From NCBI RefSeq assembly GCF_029436685.1, contig NZ_JAROCY010000006.1:62001-126000 (forward strand): a DNA stretch of 64,000 nucleotides, read 5' to 3'. Below the pieces are notes generated by a model. That model was not told the origin of the DNA. It made no database searches and saw only the letters and a program-made list of their open reading frames with translations. Positions 15,193-23,735 of the stretch are shown here, piece by piece (within the stretch, counting starts at the first letter, position 1; each line of letters begins with the position of its first letter). The translations under genes and the position numbers were made by a program. Source of the stretch: Novosphingobium cyanobacteriorum (GTDB lineage Bacteria; Pseudomonadota; Alphaproteobacteria; Sphingomonadales; Sphingomonadaceae).

Positions 15193-16993
15193 CCGCCAGG
15201 AACTGGTCGCCATAGGCGTCCAGCTTGCGCGCACCGACCCCGCCGATCGCGGCCAGATCGCCGCGACTGGCGGGGCGGACCGCCGCCATTTCACGCAGCA
15301 CGGCATCGTGGAAGATGACATAGGGCGGCACTCCCGCCTCCTGCGCCAGTTCGCGCCGCAGCGCGCGCAACGCATCGAACAAGGGATCGCCCACCGGATT
15401 GGGCGCACCGCCCCCGCCCTTGCGCCGCCGACCGCCGCTGCGTTCTGCCCGCTCGGCAATCACCAGGTCGAGCCGCGCCTCTCCCTTCAGCAACGCCCGT
15501 GCATCGCCGCCCAGCATCAGGCCGCCATGTTCGTTGGCGACCAGCGCGCCGCGCGCCTGCAGGGCCCGGCTCACCTGCTTCAGCAGCGGCGCTTCCTCGG
15601 CCGGAACAATGCCAAACACAGTCAATTGATCGTGCCCGCGCTGCATCACGCGTTCGTCGGCAACGCCGGTCAGCACTTTTTCCACGTGGCCGAAGCCGAA
15701 CGCCTGCCCGGTACGATAGACCGCGCTGAGCAGCTTGCGCGCCAGCTCGGTGGCGTCGGTCACGCCCGGCGCGTTCAGGCAGTTGTCGCAGTTGCCGCAT
15801 TGGGTGGGCGGGTTCTCGCCAAAGTGGCGCAGCAGCACGGCGCGGCGGCATTCGGCGGTTTCGACCAGCCCGGCCAGCGCATCCAGCCGCGCGCGTTCGC
15901 TCGCGCGGCGGTGCTCTTCCACTTCGCCCAGCCGCGCCCGTGCGCGCACGAAATCGTCCGGCCCCCACAGCATGATGGCCACCGAAGGATCGCCATCGCG
16001 CCCGGCGCGGCCGGTTTCCTGATAGTATCCCTCGATCGACTTGGGCAGCGCCGCGTGGGCGACGAAGCGCACATCGGGCTTGTCGATACCCATGCCGAAG
16101 GCGACGGTCGCCACCATCACCATGTCCTCGCTCGCCACGAAGGCGGCCTGGTTGCCCGCGCGCACTTCGGGCGCCAGCCCGGCGTGATAGGGCAGCACGG
16201 TGCGCCCCTCGCCCGCAAGCTGATCGGCCAGCCGCTCCACCTGCGCGCGTGTGGGCGCATAGACGATGCCGGGACCGGGGTTTTCGGCGAGCACCTGCTT
16301 CAGCTGGCGCAGCGGGTTGTCCCGCCCGCGAATGGCATAGCGGATGTTCGGCCGATCAAACCCGGCCACGATCAGACCATCATCGGGAATGCCGAGCTGC
16401 GCGAGGATGTCTGCCCGGGTGTGCCGGTCCGCCGTGGCCGTCAGCGCCAGCCGCGGAACATCCGGAAAGGCATCCATCAACGGGCGCAGCAGGCGGTAAT
16501 CGGGGCGGAAATCGTGGCCCCATTCCGAGACGCAGTGCGCCTCGTCGATGGCAAACAGGCCGACCCGCCCCTGCGACAGCAGATCGCGGAAATGCGGCTG
16601 GCTGGCGCGTTCGGGCGCCACGTAGAGCAGGTCCAGCTCGCCGCGCAGGAAGCGTTCGATGGTCTGGCCGCGATCGGCATCGACGCTGGTCAGCGTGGCG
16701 GCGGCGATGCCGTTGGCTGTCGCCCCGCGCAGCTGGTCATGCATCAGCGCGATCAGGGGGGAGACGACGATGCAGGTGCCATCGAGCATCGTGGCTGGCA
16801 ACTGGTAGGTCAGCGATTTGCCCGCGCCGGTCGGCATCACCGCCAGCGTGGACTGCCCTGCCAGCACACGCGCCACCACCTGTTCCTGCACGCCGCGGAA
16901 GGCGGGAAAACCGAACACCCGCGCCAGCGCGGCGCGCGCCTCGTCCATGTTCGCAAGCATATCGAAATCGGCCATCGCCTTTGCCCATGCCAC
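15176..16993 (-). CDS. recQ: ATP-dependent DNA helicase RecQ
   Basis: The 605-residue protein has the full RecQ layout. A helicase core carries Walker A MPTGAGKS at 53-60, DEAH at 149-152 and the aromatic-rich loop CVSEWGHDFRPDYR. A second RecA domain follows (YYQETGRAGRDG), then a RecQ-C zinc module with cysteines in ECRRAVLLRHFG and QCGNCDNC. An HRDC domain (about 525-605, ending DAYGDQFLAVIRQF) closes the protein. It unwinds DNA in recombination and fork repair. The start at 16993 could be replaced by ATG at 16975 (MADFDML). The 3' ends of recQ and the DUF465 gene overlap by 17 nt. Confidence 0.96.
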   Translation of the reverse strand: MAWAKAMADFDMLANMDEARAALARVFGFPAFRGVQEQVVARVLAGQSTLAVMPTGAGKSLTYQLPATMLDGTCIVVSPLIALMHDQLRGATANGIAAATLTSVDADRGQTIERFLRGELDLLYVAPERASQPHFRDLLSQGRVGLFAIDEAHCVSEWGHDFRPDYRLLRPLMDAFPDVPRLALTATADRHTRADILAQLGIPDDGLIVAGFDRPNIRYAIRGRDNPLRQLKQVLAENPGPGIVYAPTRAQVERLADQLAGEGRTVLPYHAGLAPEVRAGNQAAFVASEDMVMVATVAFGMGIDKPDVRFVAHAALPKSIEGYYQETGRAGRDGDPSVAIMLWGPDDFVRARARLGEVEEHRRASERARLDALAGLVETAECRRAVLLRHFGENPPTQCGNCDNCLNAPGVTDATELARKLLSAVYRTGQAFGFGHVEKVLTGVADERVMQRGHDQLTVFGIVPAEEAPLLKQVSRALQARGALVANEHGGLMLGGDARALLKGEARLDLVIAERAERSGGRRRKGGGGAPNPVGDPLFDALRALRRELAQEAGVPPYVIFHDAVLREMAAVRPASRGDLAAIGGVGARKLDAYGDQFLAVIRQF

Positions 16994-17018
16994 ACATGGG
17001 CGGCGGGTTACACCCGCC

Positions 17019-17477
17019 TTATCCGGTGATCACGTGCAGCCGGCTGATCCGGCTGGTCACGATCTTCCAGCCGTCCGCCTCCTTGCGGTAGGTTTCGTGA
17101 TAGTGGCCCATGCCGTGCAGCGTCATCGTCTCGCCCGCCAGGTCCCAGATCTGGTCTTCCATGGCGATCACGCCGCGCGCCTCGGTATCGGACAGGATCT
17201 CGATCTCGTGGCAATGGCCGTGGTGCACGGTGCGCAGCGTCTCCACCGCCGCCTGCACGAAGGCGGCGATCTGATCGCCGCCACTGTGTGTCCACTGGTC
17301 TGCATCCGGGCCGGGTTCGAGGCTGAGCGAACAGCTGGCGTCAAAGCGCGCATCATCGGCAAAGACCTGGCGCAGCCCGACGAAGTCCTTGGTGTCCATG
17401 CAGCGGAAATAGCGTGCCTTCAGCTGCTTGATCTCCTCGATCGCGATCAGCCGCTGGATGGGGTCGATATCAGGCAT
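17019..17477 (-). CDS. SnoaL-like (NTF2-fold) protein
   Basis: The 152-residue protein begins with a helix typical of SnoaL-4 domains (RLIAIEEIKQLKARYFRCMDTKD) and has DDARFDASC, HHGHCHEIEI and HYHETYRKEADGWKI strands of the cone-shaped NTF2 fold. Members include hydroxysteroid isomerases, dehydratases and dioxygenase small subunits; here the histidines H110-H113 could be catalytic, but no substrate can be inferred. It is cytoplasmic. The gene is minus-strand, 25 nt from recQ's start, in a run of unrelated minus genes. Confidence 0.85.
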   Translation of the reverse strand: MPDIDPIQRLIAIEEIKQLKARYFRCMDTKDFVGLRQVFADDARFDASCSLSLEPGPDADQWTHSGGDQIAAFVQAAVETLRTVHHGHCHEIEILSDTEARGVIAMEDQIWDLAGETMTLHGMGHYHETYRKEADGWKIVTSRISRLHVITG

Positions 17478-17548
17478 GTCAGGCTCTCCCGGAGATGTTT
17501 GCCCGGAAGGCTAGCACGGCGATGCCGCCCCGCGCCCTCTGCTTTCGT

Positions 17549-18019
17549 TCAGGCGAGCAGCGACGCGAGCACGCCCGATGCCGCAGCCGTGCGTGCCAGC
17601 ATCACGGTGAGCACGAGGGCCAGCACCGCCATCAGGCCCCAGAACCACGGGCCGAGAACCGTCACCCGCGCCGGATCGGCAGTGTCATACCACACTGGAT
17701 AATAAAGGCTGGGCCGCCAGCCGCGATGCACCTGCCGCCGCACCACCGCGCGCTGCAGAAGCCCGTCGGCGGTGGTGAACTCCACGTCATCCTCGATCAG
17801 GCGGCTGTCCTCGCCATCGCGCCAGTTCCACCCGCGGGAGGTGAACATCGTCATGCCGAACGACCAGAAATCCTCGCGCTGCTGGCTTTCGGTATAATCG
17901 CTGCGCAGCACCCGCGCGGTGGCAGGGCGCCAACCGCCCAGCAGCCGCAGCGACTGCCATACGCAGAACACGAAGAACAGCCACGCCGCGAGCGTCGCCA
18001 CGAGGATCAGATCAGCCAT
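17549..18019 (-). CDS. DUF3592-type membrane protein
   Basis: The 156-residue protein has a transmembrane helix at each end (LILVATLAAWLFFVFCVWQSL and a C-terminal WGLMAVLALVLTVMLARTA) flanking a beta-rich segment of about 90 residues. The segment has the DUF3592 pattern: GWRPATARVLRSDY at the start, a central VEFTTADG strand, and YYPVWYDTADPARVTVLGPW before the second helix. The function of the family is unknown. It is an inner-membrane protein with the middle domain probably periplasmic. Confidence 0.8.
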   Translation of the reverse strand: MADLILVATLAAWLFFVFCVWQSLRLLGGWRPATARVLRSDYTESQQREDFWSFGMTMFTSRGWNWRDGEDSRLIEDDVEFTTADGLLQRAVVRRQVHRGWRPSLYYPVWYDTADPARVTVLGPWFWGLMAVLALVLTVMLARTAAASGVLASLLA

Positions 18020-18044
18020 GGATGCGTGCTATCGCAGGCCGGGC

Positions 18045-19244
18045 TTAATTTTCCGCAAGCGCCGCCAGCTTCTCCTCAACGGCGGTGAAGGCGCTGTGCG
18101 CACCCTTGGGCGCAGCATCGGGCACGGCGGTGGTGAAGAAGGCCACGCCCTTGCCCGTCTTCGGATCGACCCACAGGCCCGAACGCAGGCCATAGGCTTC
18201 GCCCGAATGGCCGATACGCAGGCGGCCATCGCCGAACAGGTTGTCTGCACAGGGCGGCGGACCGCCTGCCAGCACATGCACCGCCAGGCCATAGGCGCAG
18301 TTCACCCCGCCCTGCCCGCCGCCTTCGTCCACGCCATTGGTGCCCGAGAAGCGCCATGCGGGCTGCACCAGTTCGGCAAAGCTGCGGCGCGAGAGGAAGC
18401 CTTTGCCGCCCCGCCCCAGCAGTTGCCCGATCCGCGCCAGGTCCCGCATCGAAATGCGCAGGCCACCCTGCGGGGAGAACAGGCCACCATTCCAGCCGGA
18501 CACATAGGTGGACAGATCACAACCGCCGTCCCTGCCGGGCTGCACCGGGCAGGCGGGGACTGCACCTTTCAGGTCATCGCGCGCCACGCTGCCATCCGCA
18601 CGATGGAGCACCACCGCGTGCGCCGCGCGCCCGGCACTGCACCCGCTCCAGTTGAAGCAGGCGTCCAGCCTCAGCGGCCGCAGCACGATGCGCTGCATAA
18701 GTGCATCGAACCGCTCGCCTGTCGCCGCCTCCATCACCGAGGCGATCACCGGGAAATTGAGATTGGTGTAGTGGAACCAGTCGCTGCCGGGGGCATGGGC
18801 CCTGTCCCACGCCCGGGGATCGGAAAGCCTTGCACGGACCGTGTCCCCCAACGGGATCAGGTAATCGGCATCGTCCACCAGGCTCGACCGGTGAGACAGC
18901 AACTGGCGCAGCGTGATCGGCACATCGGGAAAGGCGGGGTTGCGCAATCGCCAGCCGAGATAACCAGACACGTCACGATCCAGGTCCAGCACGCCCGCAT
19001 CCACCAGCCGCATCACCCCCAGCGCGGTGACCAGTTTGGAGATCGAGGCGATGCGCACCGGATCGTCTGCGTTCACCTTGCGCCCGGTGGTACGGTCGGC
19101 CTCACCCTCGGCCAGGACGGTGCAGATATGGTGGCGATCGAACGCGATGGCCACCGATGCCGGCACGGCCTGCGCGCTGACCATTGCGGACGCGCAGGAG
19201 AGAATCCCAACCATTGCAACACTATACCATCGCGCCATCGGCAT
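18045..19244 (-). CDS. Serine hydrolase, class C beta-lactamase-like
   Basis: The 399-residue protein has an N-terminal signal segment ending near SAQA and a beta-lactamase/transpeptidase-like fold. Catalytic motifs are S67-I-S-K70, the Tyr motif Y159-T-N161, and HSGEAYG near residue 345, which replaces the KTG motif as in many esterase or peptidase relatives. It acts in the periplasm. True beta-lactamase activity is doubtful because of the HSG motif; esterase EstB-like or D-aminopeptidase activity is more likely. It is transcribed away from the small CxxC gene at 19446. Confidence 0.85.
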   Translation of the reverse strand: MPMARWYSVAMVGILSCASAMVSAQAVPASVAIAFDRHHICTVLAEGEADRTTGRKVNADDPVRIASISKLVTALGVMRLVDAGVLDLDRDVSGYLGWRLRNPAFPDVPITLRQLLSHRSSLVDDADYLIPLGDTVRARLSDPRAWDRAHAPGSDWFHYTNLNFPVIASVMEAATGERFDALMQRIVLRPLRLDACFNWSGCSAGRAAHAVVLHRADGSVARDDLKGAVPACPVQPGRDGGCDLSTYVSGWNGGLFSPQGGLRISMRDLARIGQLLGRGGKGFLSRRSFAELVQPAWRFSGTNGVDEGGGQGGVNCAYGLAVHVLAGGPPPCADNLFGDGRLRIGHSGEAYGLRSGLWVDPKTGKGVAFFTTAVPDAAPKGAHSAFTAVEEKLAALAEN

Positions 19245-19445
19245 CAGTCTCCGGCCAGCAACCGCCCGCCGAGACTAGCAGGTTCCGCCCCGCTGTCGCC
19301 TGCCTTCAACGGATGCGAAACCGCCGGAATCCGCCACCCCTTAACCAAGGCAGGCCGCCGCCGTCCTCAGGTTACAGACCGGCGAGCCGTACCTCCTCCA
19401 TCCACCTTGGACGGCCCGTCGGTCGCCCCGCCCTGTCCGTGGAGG

Positions 19446-19919
19446 ATGACTTTGACCGAAGCCCTGACCCAGTGCTGGTTCACCCGCATCCACCTGCCCG
19501 AAAGGCACCGGCACAAGGAAGCCGACGGCTCCACCAGCAGCACCTGCCGCTATTGCCACAGGCCGATCGTCAGCTGGAGCAAGGACGCCTGGTCACTGGC
19601 CACGGGACTCGACGTCTCGCGCCTCGCCGCCACTGCTTCGGGCCGCTACCTCTGGCTGCATGATCGCGAGGCGGACTACGTCATCCATCGCTACACCGTG
19701 AAGCACCTGAACGACGAGGAAGCCATCGAGGCGTTCAAGGAACGGCTGCGCGCCGAATACAACCTTGACGATCCGGACACCACGCTGGTGCTGATGGACA
19801 GCCACCCGCCCAAGCGGAAGCGCCCTGTGCGCAAGGCCGGCGCCAAGGCGGGCAGATCGGGCCGCGGGATGTCAGACGCTTTCAGCTTCGTGTTACCGGG
19901 TAACCGTCAAATCGCTTGA
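19446..19919 (+). CDS. Hypothetical protein with CxxC zinc-finger-like motif
   Basis: This 157-residue protein is not recognised. It holds C34-RY-C37 followed by H38, a knuckle of the rubredoxin or zinc-ribbon type, and no second CxxC. The middle is acidic and helical (LNDEEAIEAFKERLRAEYN), and the C terminus is strongly basic (PPKRKRPVRKAGAKAGRSGR), which suggests nucleic acid contact. The GGAGG immediately before ATG 19446 marks the start; the open frame reaches back into the opposite hydrolase gene but is not coding there. The last 38 nt overlap the end of the lrp-type gene on the other strand. Confidence 0.7.
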   Translation: MTLTEALTQCWFTRIHLPERHRHKEADGSTSSTCRYCHRPIVSWSKDAWSLATGLDVSRLAATASGRYLWLHDREADYVIHRYTVKHLNDEEAIEAFKERLRAEYNLDDPDTTLVLMDSHPPKRKRPVRKAGAKAGRSGRGMSDAFSFVLPGNRQIA

Positions 19920-20343
19920 TCCGGCGCAGCGAGAAGCTGGATCGCATCGAGGAGACGCCCGGCAGCCGGGCCAGGCAATCGCGATGGATGCGGTCGTACT
20001 GGTCAAGGTCCCGCGCCGCCACGCGCAGGATATAATCCGCACTGCCGCTCATCAGGTGGCATTCCAGGATATCGTCGAAATCACCCACCGCACGCTCGAA
20101 CCGGTCCATTGCCTCGCGGCTCTGGCTGGTCAGCGTGATCTCCACGAAAACCTCCACCGCCAGTCCCACCGCGCGGGGATCGATCCGTGCGGCATAGCCC
20201 GAGATCACCCCTTGTTCCTCAAGCGCACGGATGCGGCGGTGGCAGGCACTGGGCGACAGCGCCACCTTTTCCGCCACCTGTGCAATCGGCTGCGCCGAAT
20301 CACGCTGCAGCGCTTCGATGATGGCGGCATCCGTGCGGTTCAT
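19882..20343 (-). CDS. Lrp/AsnC family transcriptional regulator
   Basis: The 153-residue protein has an N-terminal winged helix (DAAIIEALQRDSAQPIAQVA, recognition helix SPSACHRRIRALEEQGVI) and a C-terminal RAM/AsnC ligand-binding domain (residues 65-150). It is divergent from alanine dehydrogenase with 136 bp between the starts, a pairing seen in other proteobacteria where the regulator (AldR type) activates ald in response to alanine. The start MNRTDAAI at 20343 fits the family; a longer frame to 20412 would have an unusual leader. Control of ald is inferred. Confidence 0.92.
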   Translation of the reverse strand: MNRTDAAIIEALQRDSAQPIAQVAEKVALSPSACHRRIRALEEQGVISGYAARIDPRAVGLAVEVFVEITLTSQSREAMDRFERAVGDFDDILECHLMSGSADYILRVAARDLDQYDRIHRDCLARLPGVSSMRSSFSLRRIKRFDGYPVTRS

Positions 20344-20479
20344 GCAATTTTTTCCGATAAACTTGGTATTGATCAGGAAATATCGCCATTTTGGGCAATG
20401 GCAAAGCCCCATTTAGGTGAAACAGTGCACCCCATCGCGCGTATTCTGCATGGCATCACAGTTTGACGGGAGCAAAGCC
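20344..20479. promoter_or_regulatory. Divergent lrp-ald control region
   Basis: This AT-richer 136-bp stretch separates the Lrp-type gene from ald. It contains several A/T patches (ATAAACTTGG, GGAAATATCG, CATTTTGGG) consistent with Lrp-type octamer wrapping, but no single sharp palindrome. GGGAGC lies 9 nt before the ald start. Confidence 0.5.
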
Positions 20480-21595
20480 ATGCGTGTCGGTACAGTTCGC
20501 GAAATCAAGAACCACGAATACCGGGTCGGCCTGACCCCTGAATCCGCGCGCGAACTGGTCGCGCATGGCCATGAAGTGTGGGTGGAAAGCGGCGCCGGCA
20601 ACGGCATCGGCGCAGGCGATGCGGACTATGAAGCCGCAGGTGCCACGATCAAGCCCGATGCCGCCACGATCTTCGCCGGGTGCGAGATGATCGTGAAGGT
20701 GAAGGAGCCGCAGGCTGTCGAACGCGCCCAGCTGCGCGAGGGCCAGGTTCTCTACACCTACCTCCACCTCGCGCCGGATCCGGAACAGACCGCCGACCTC
20801 GTGAAGAGCGGCGTGACCGCCATCGCCTATGAAACCGTCACCGGGCCGGGCAATGCCCTGCCGCTGCTCAAGCCGATGAGCCAGGTTGCCGGACGCATGT
20901 CGATCCAGGCCGGCGCCACCGCGCTGGAAAAGGCGAACGGCGGACGCGGCGTGCTGCTGGGCGGCGTGCCCGGCGTGCTGCCGGGCAAGGTCGTGGTGAT
21001 CGGCGGCGGCGTGGTCGGCTTCAACGCCGCACAGATGGCGGTGGGCCTTGGCGCCGATGTGACGATCCTTGATCGTGATCCCAACGTGCTGGAACGGCTC
21101 GACAATCACTTTGAAGGCCGCGCCCGCACCCTGCATGCCGGCAAGGCCGCGCTGGCCGCGCTGGTGGCCGATGCGGACCTGGTGATCGGCGCGGTGCTGA
21201 TCCCCGGCGCTGCCGCCCCCAAGCTGGTCACGCGGGACATGCTGGCCACGATGAACCCCGGCTCGGTGCTGGTGGACGTGGCGATCGACCAGGGTGGCTG
21301 CTTCGAGACCAGCCGGGCGACCACCCATGCCGAACCGACCTATGTGGTCGATGGCGTGGTCCACTATTGCGTGGCCAACATGCCGGGCGCAGTTGCGCGC
21401 ACCAGCACCTATGCGCTCAACAACGTGACCCTGCCCCACGCGCTGCGCATTGCCGACCTGGGCTGGAAGGCCGCGCTTGCGGCCGATGCGCATCTCGCCG
21501 CAGGGCTCAACGTCCACGCCGGCAAGGTCGCCTATGAAGCCGTGGCCCGTGAACTCGGTTATGAATTTACGCCACTGGGGCAAATACTTGGCTGA
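20480..21595 (+). CDS. ald: Alanine dehydrogenase
   Basis: The 371-residue NAD-dependent enzyme interconverts L-alanine and pyruvate plus ammonia. The N-terminal start [20 protein letters not shown] is diagnostic, with the substrate-binding arginine in HEYRVG. The Rossmann motif is [24 protein letters not shown] (about 170-193), split here by the conserved glycines, and the [11 protein letters not shown]-type loop reads [11 protein letters not shown]. Length matches the family exactly. The upstream ATG at 20417 is ignored because it adds a leader absent from homologues. Regulation by the divergent Lrp-type protein is likely. Confidence 0.97.
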   Translation: MRVGTVREIKNHEYRVGLTPESARELVAHGHEVWVESGAGNGIGAGDADYEAAGATIKPDAATIFAGCEMIVKVKEPQAVERAQLREGQVLYTYLHLAPDPEQTADLVKSGVTAIAYETVTGPGNALPLLKPMSQVAGRMSIQAGATALEKANGGRGVLLGGVPGVLPGKVVVIGGGVVGFNAAQMAVGLGADVTILDRDPNVLERLDNHFEGRARTLHAGKAALAALVADADLVIGAVLIPGAAAPKLVTRDMLATMNPGSVLVDVAIDQGGCFETSRATTHAEPTYVVDGVVHYCVANMPGAVARTSTYALNNVTLPHALRIADLGWKAALAADAHLAAGLNVHAGKVAYEAVARELGYEFTPLGQILG

Positions 21596-21635
21596 GTTTA
21601 CCCGACGCTAAACAGGCGGGGGATAGTCAGGATTC

Positions 21636-23333
21636 ATGACTGCCCCCGTGCGCATGGTTCTGATGCTGCTCGTGGCGCTTGCCGGATTGATGCCGGCAGG
21701 CGCCCTTGCGCATCCGTTGACGGTGCGCGAGCAATGCCATGCCGAAGCCTCCGCCCAGGAATCCTACGCCTCGGTCAGCCTCGATCCACGCCGCTGGACC
21801 TGCTCCGCCGACAACTACAGCATCGATTCAGAGGTGGTCTTCATCCGGTTCCGCCTGGATCAGACCAGCCCCTTGCCGGCCAGCTTCGTCACCCATGCCG
21901 CCACCTTCGCCCGCGTGGACCTCGCCGTGCTGGACCGCGACGGTACCATGCGCAGCCTCAGCTATCCTGAACGAGAGGCGCGCCACCTCGGCTCCGGGCC
22001 GGTCGTATCGGTGCAGTTGCCGCCGGTTACCAGGAACAGCGAATGGGTGGTCGCCCGCATCACCGGGCCGTGGTCGAAGACCGTGGTCAGTCAGGCCCGG
22101 CTGGACGACGACCCCGAAGGCACCGGCTGGGACCTGGGCGAGATCGTCGCCATGGCGATGATTTGCGGGATGCTGGTGCTGCCCCTGCTGTTCAACGGCG
22201 GCTTCTATGTGATCCTGCGCCAGCAATACGTGCTCTGGCACCTCGTGCTGATCACGGCCATGCTGCTGCAGGCGCTGGTCGGCACCGGCTTCATCCACCT
22301 GATCGCGGACCTGCCGACCTTTGCCGAAGGGGCCGTATCCACGTTCTGCTACGGCACGATCGGAGCGAGCGCGCTGATGTTCACGGGCACGTTCCTTGAA
22401 CCGCATGCGCTTGACCGCGCGGTCCAGCGCGGGCTGCGGCTGACAGCGGCTGCCGTCTTCGGCATCGGCGCGTTCACGATGCTGCCGTTCAATGCGCTGC
22501 GCCTGTGGTCCACGCTGGCGATCTACCTTGCCATGATCGCCACCATCGTGATGCTGGTGACGGCGCAGGTCCACGCATGGCGGCGCGGCAGCAACCTCGT
22601 CTGGTTCCAGATCGCGGGCTGGACGCCTACAGTCCTCGTCGGGGTGTGGCGCATCGGGTGCTATCTGTTCCCCGCAGGGCATCCGACCGATTCCATCGTC
22701 CCCTATGAACTCTCGCTCGCGGTGGAAGTCGTCGCCAGTTCGATCGGCATCATCAGCCGCATCGTGGTGCTGCGCCGCGAACGCGACGACGCCACCGCGC
22801 TGGCGCAGGAGCTTGAGGGCGAGGCCCGGCGCGACCCCCTTACCGGGCTGTGGAACCGCCACGCAATCGAAGCGCGTTTCCGCGATCTGGTGCGCGATGG
22901 CTTCCGCACCATGGCGGTGATCGATCTCGATCACTTCAAGGCGGTGAACGACAGCCACGGGCACGACGTGGGCGACAAGGTGCTGAAGGCAGCCGCCGGC
23001 GCGCTGGTGTTCGATGCCGATACCCGCGCCATCCGCATGGGCGGCGAGGAATTCCTGCTGCTGCTGCGTGGCCCCGATTCGGCGGAGCGCGCCGAGCGCT
23101 GCCGCCGCGCCATAACCACCCGCGTCGCCGCCGGCGTTCCGGGGCTGGACCGCATGGTCACCGCCAGCATGGGGCTGGTCGAACATGATCCGCGCGGGGC
23201 GCTGCAGGCGGATTTCGCCACGCTTTATCGCCAGTGCGACAAGCTGCTCTATGAAGCCAAGCGCCTGGGCCGAAACCGCACAATGCGCGAAAAGATGACC
23301 AGCTTCGCCCCGGACGCAGCGTTGGCGATCTAG
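21636..23333 (+). CDS. Membrane diguanylate cyclase (7TMR-DISM plus GGDEF)
   Basis: The 565-residue protein has a signal peptide (to about residue 25), a periplasmic 7TMR-DISMED2-like beta domain (about 30-165), seven transmembrane helices (about 170-370), a short linker helix and a GGDEF domain (about 400-560). The active-site motif is intact as G469-G470-E471-E472-F473, so it should make cyclic di-GMP from two GTP. The sensory domain probably binds a sugar-like ligand. It signals for biofilm or motility choice. Its TAG stop shares the tetranucleotide CTAG with the convergent thioesterase stop. Confidence 0.93.
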   Translation: MTAPVRMVLMLLVALAGLMPAGALAHPLTVREQCHAEASAQESYASVSLDPRRWTCSADNYSIDSEVVFIRFRLDQTSPLPASFVTHAATFARVDLAVLDRDGTMRSLSYPEREARHLGSGPVVSVQLPPVTRNSEWVVARITGPWSKTVVSQARLDDDPEGTGWDLGEIVAMAMICGMLVLPLLFNGGFYVILRQQYVLWHLVLITAMLLQALVGTGFIHLIADLPTFAEGAVSTFCYGTIGASALMFTGTFLEPHALDRAVQRGLRLTAAAVFGIGAFTMLPFNALRLWSTLAIYLAMIATIVMLVTAQVHAWRRGSNLVWFQIAGWTPTVLVGVWRIGCYLFPAGHPTDSIVPYELSLAVEVVASSIGIISRIVVLRRERDDATALAQELEGEARRDPLTGLWNRHAIEARFRDLVRDGFRTMAVIDLDHFKAVNDSHGHDVGDKVLKAAAGALVFDADTRAIRMGGEEFLLLLRGPDSAERAERCRRAITTRVAAGVPGLDRMVTASMGLVEHDPRGALQADFATLYRQCDKLLYEAKRLGRNRTMREKMTSFAPDAALAI

Positions 23334-23725
23334 GGCAGGAAAGGCGCCGCGATCTCGGGCGTCACCCGCTGCAGCCGTCCGCTCGCCCGGTCGATCAAAG
23401 CCCAGGTGGTGCGTGCGCTGACGATCGCCTTGCCGCCGGTATCGCGGAAATCCACCCGCCGGTCGAACCGCGCGCCGATCGGCCCTTCGGGAATGAAAGT
23501 CTCGGCGGTCACACTCTCGCCCTCGCGGATGTTGCCGCGGTAATCGATCTCGTGCCGCGTCACCACCCAGACATAGGCCGCCTTGTGCGCCTCGCTCGCC
23601 ACCGCCTCCCAATGCGCGACGGCGATCGCCTCCATCCACTGCACCCACACGGCGTTGTTCACATGGCCCAGCTCGTCGATGTGCTCGGGGCCTGCGGTGA
23701 AGGTCAACGAATGGCGGTTGGTCAA
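23330..23725 (-). CDS. Acyl-CoA thioesterase, hotdog fold (YbgC/FadM type)
   Basis: The 131-residue single hotdog domain has the 4-hydroxybenzoyl-CoA thioesterase pattern: EHIDELGHVNNAVWVQWMEAIA (Asp and His-Val-Asn-Asn near the start) and RHEIDYRGNIREGESV in the second strand. It hydrolyses acyl-CoA in the cytoplasm; chain length is not predictable. It lies 10 nt beyond the ptrB start-side end in the same direction as ptrB (ptrB stops at 23736), so the two may be cotranscribed. Confidence 0.88.
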   Translation of the reverse strand: MTNRHSLTFTAGPEHIDELGHVNNAVWVQWMEAIAVAHWEAVASEAHKAAYVWVVTRHEIDYRGNIREGESVTAETFIPEGPIGARFDRRVDFRDTGGKAIVSARTTWALIDRASGRLQRVTPEIAAPFLP

Positions 23726-23735
23726 AGCCTGTTCC

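Noticed and set aside
15152-17029. A 625-codon plus-strand frame across recQ
   Set aside because: It mirrors recQ in antisense; composition (His/Gln/Arg/Gly-rich) is typical of a shadow.
17919-19445. Plus-strand frame extending the CxxC protein to 666 codons
   Set aside because: The upstream part is antisense to the beta-lactamase-like hydrolase; GGAGG directly before ATG 19446 marks the real start.
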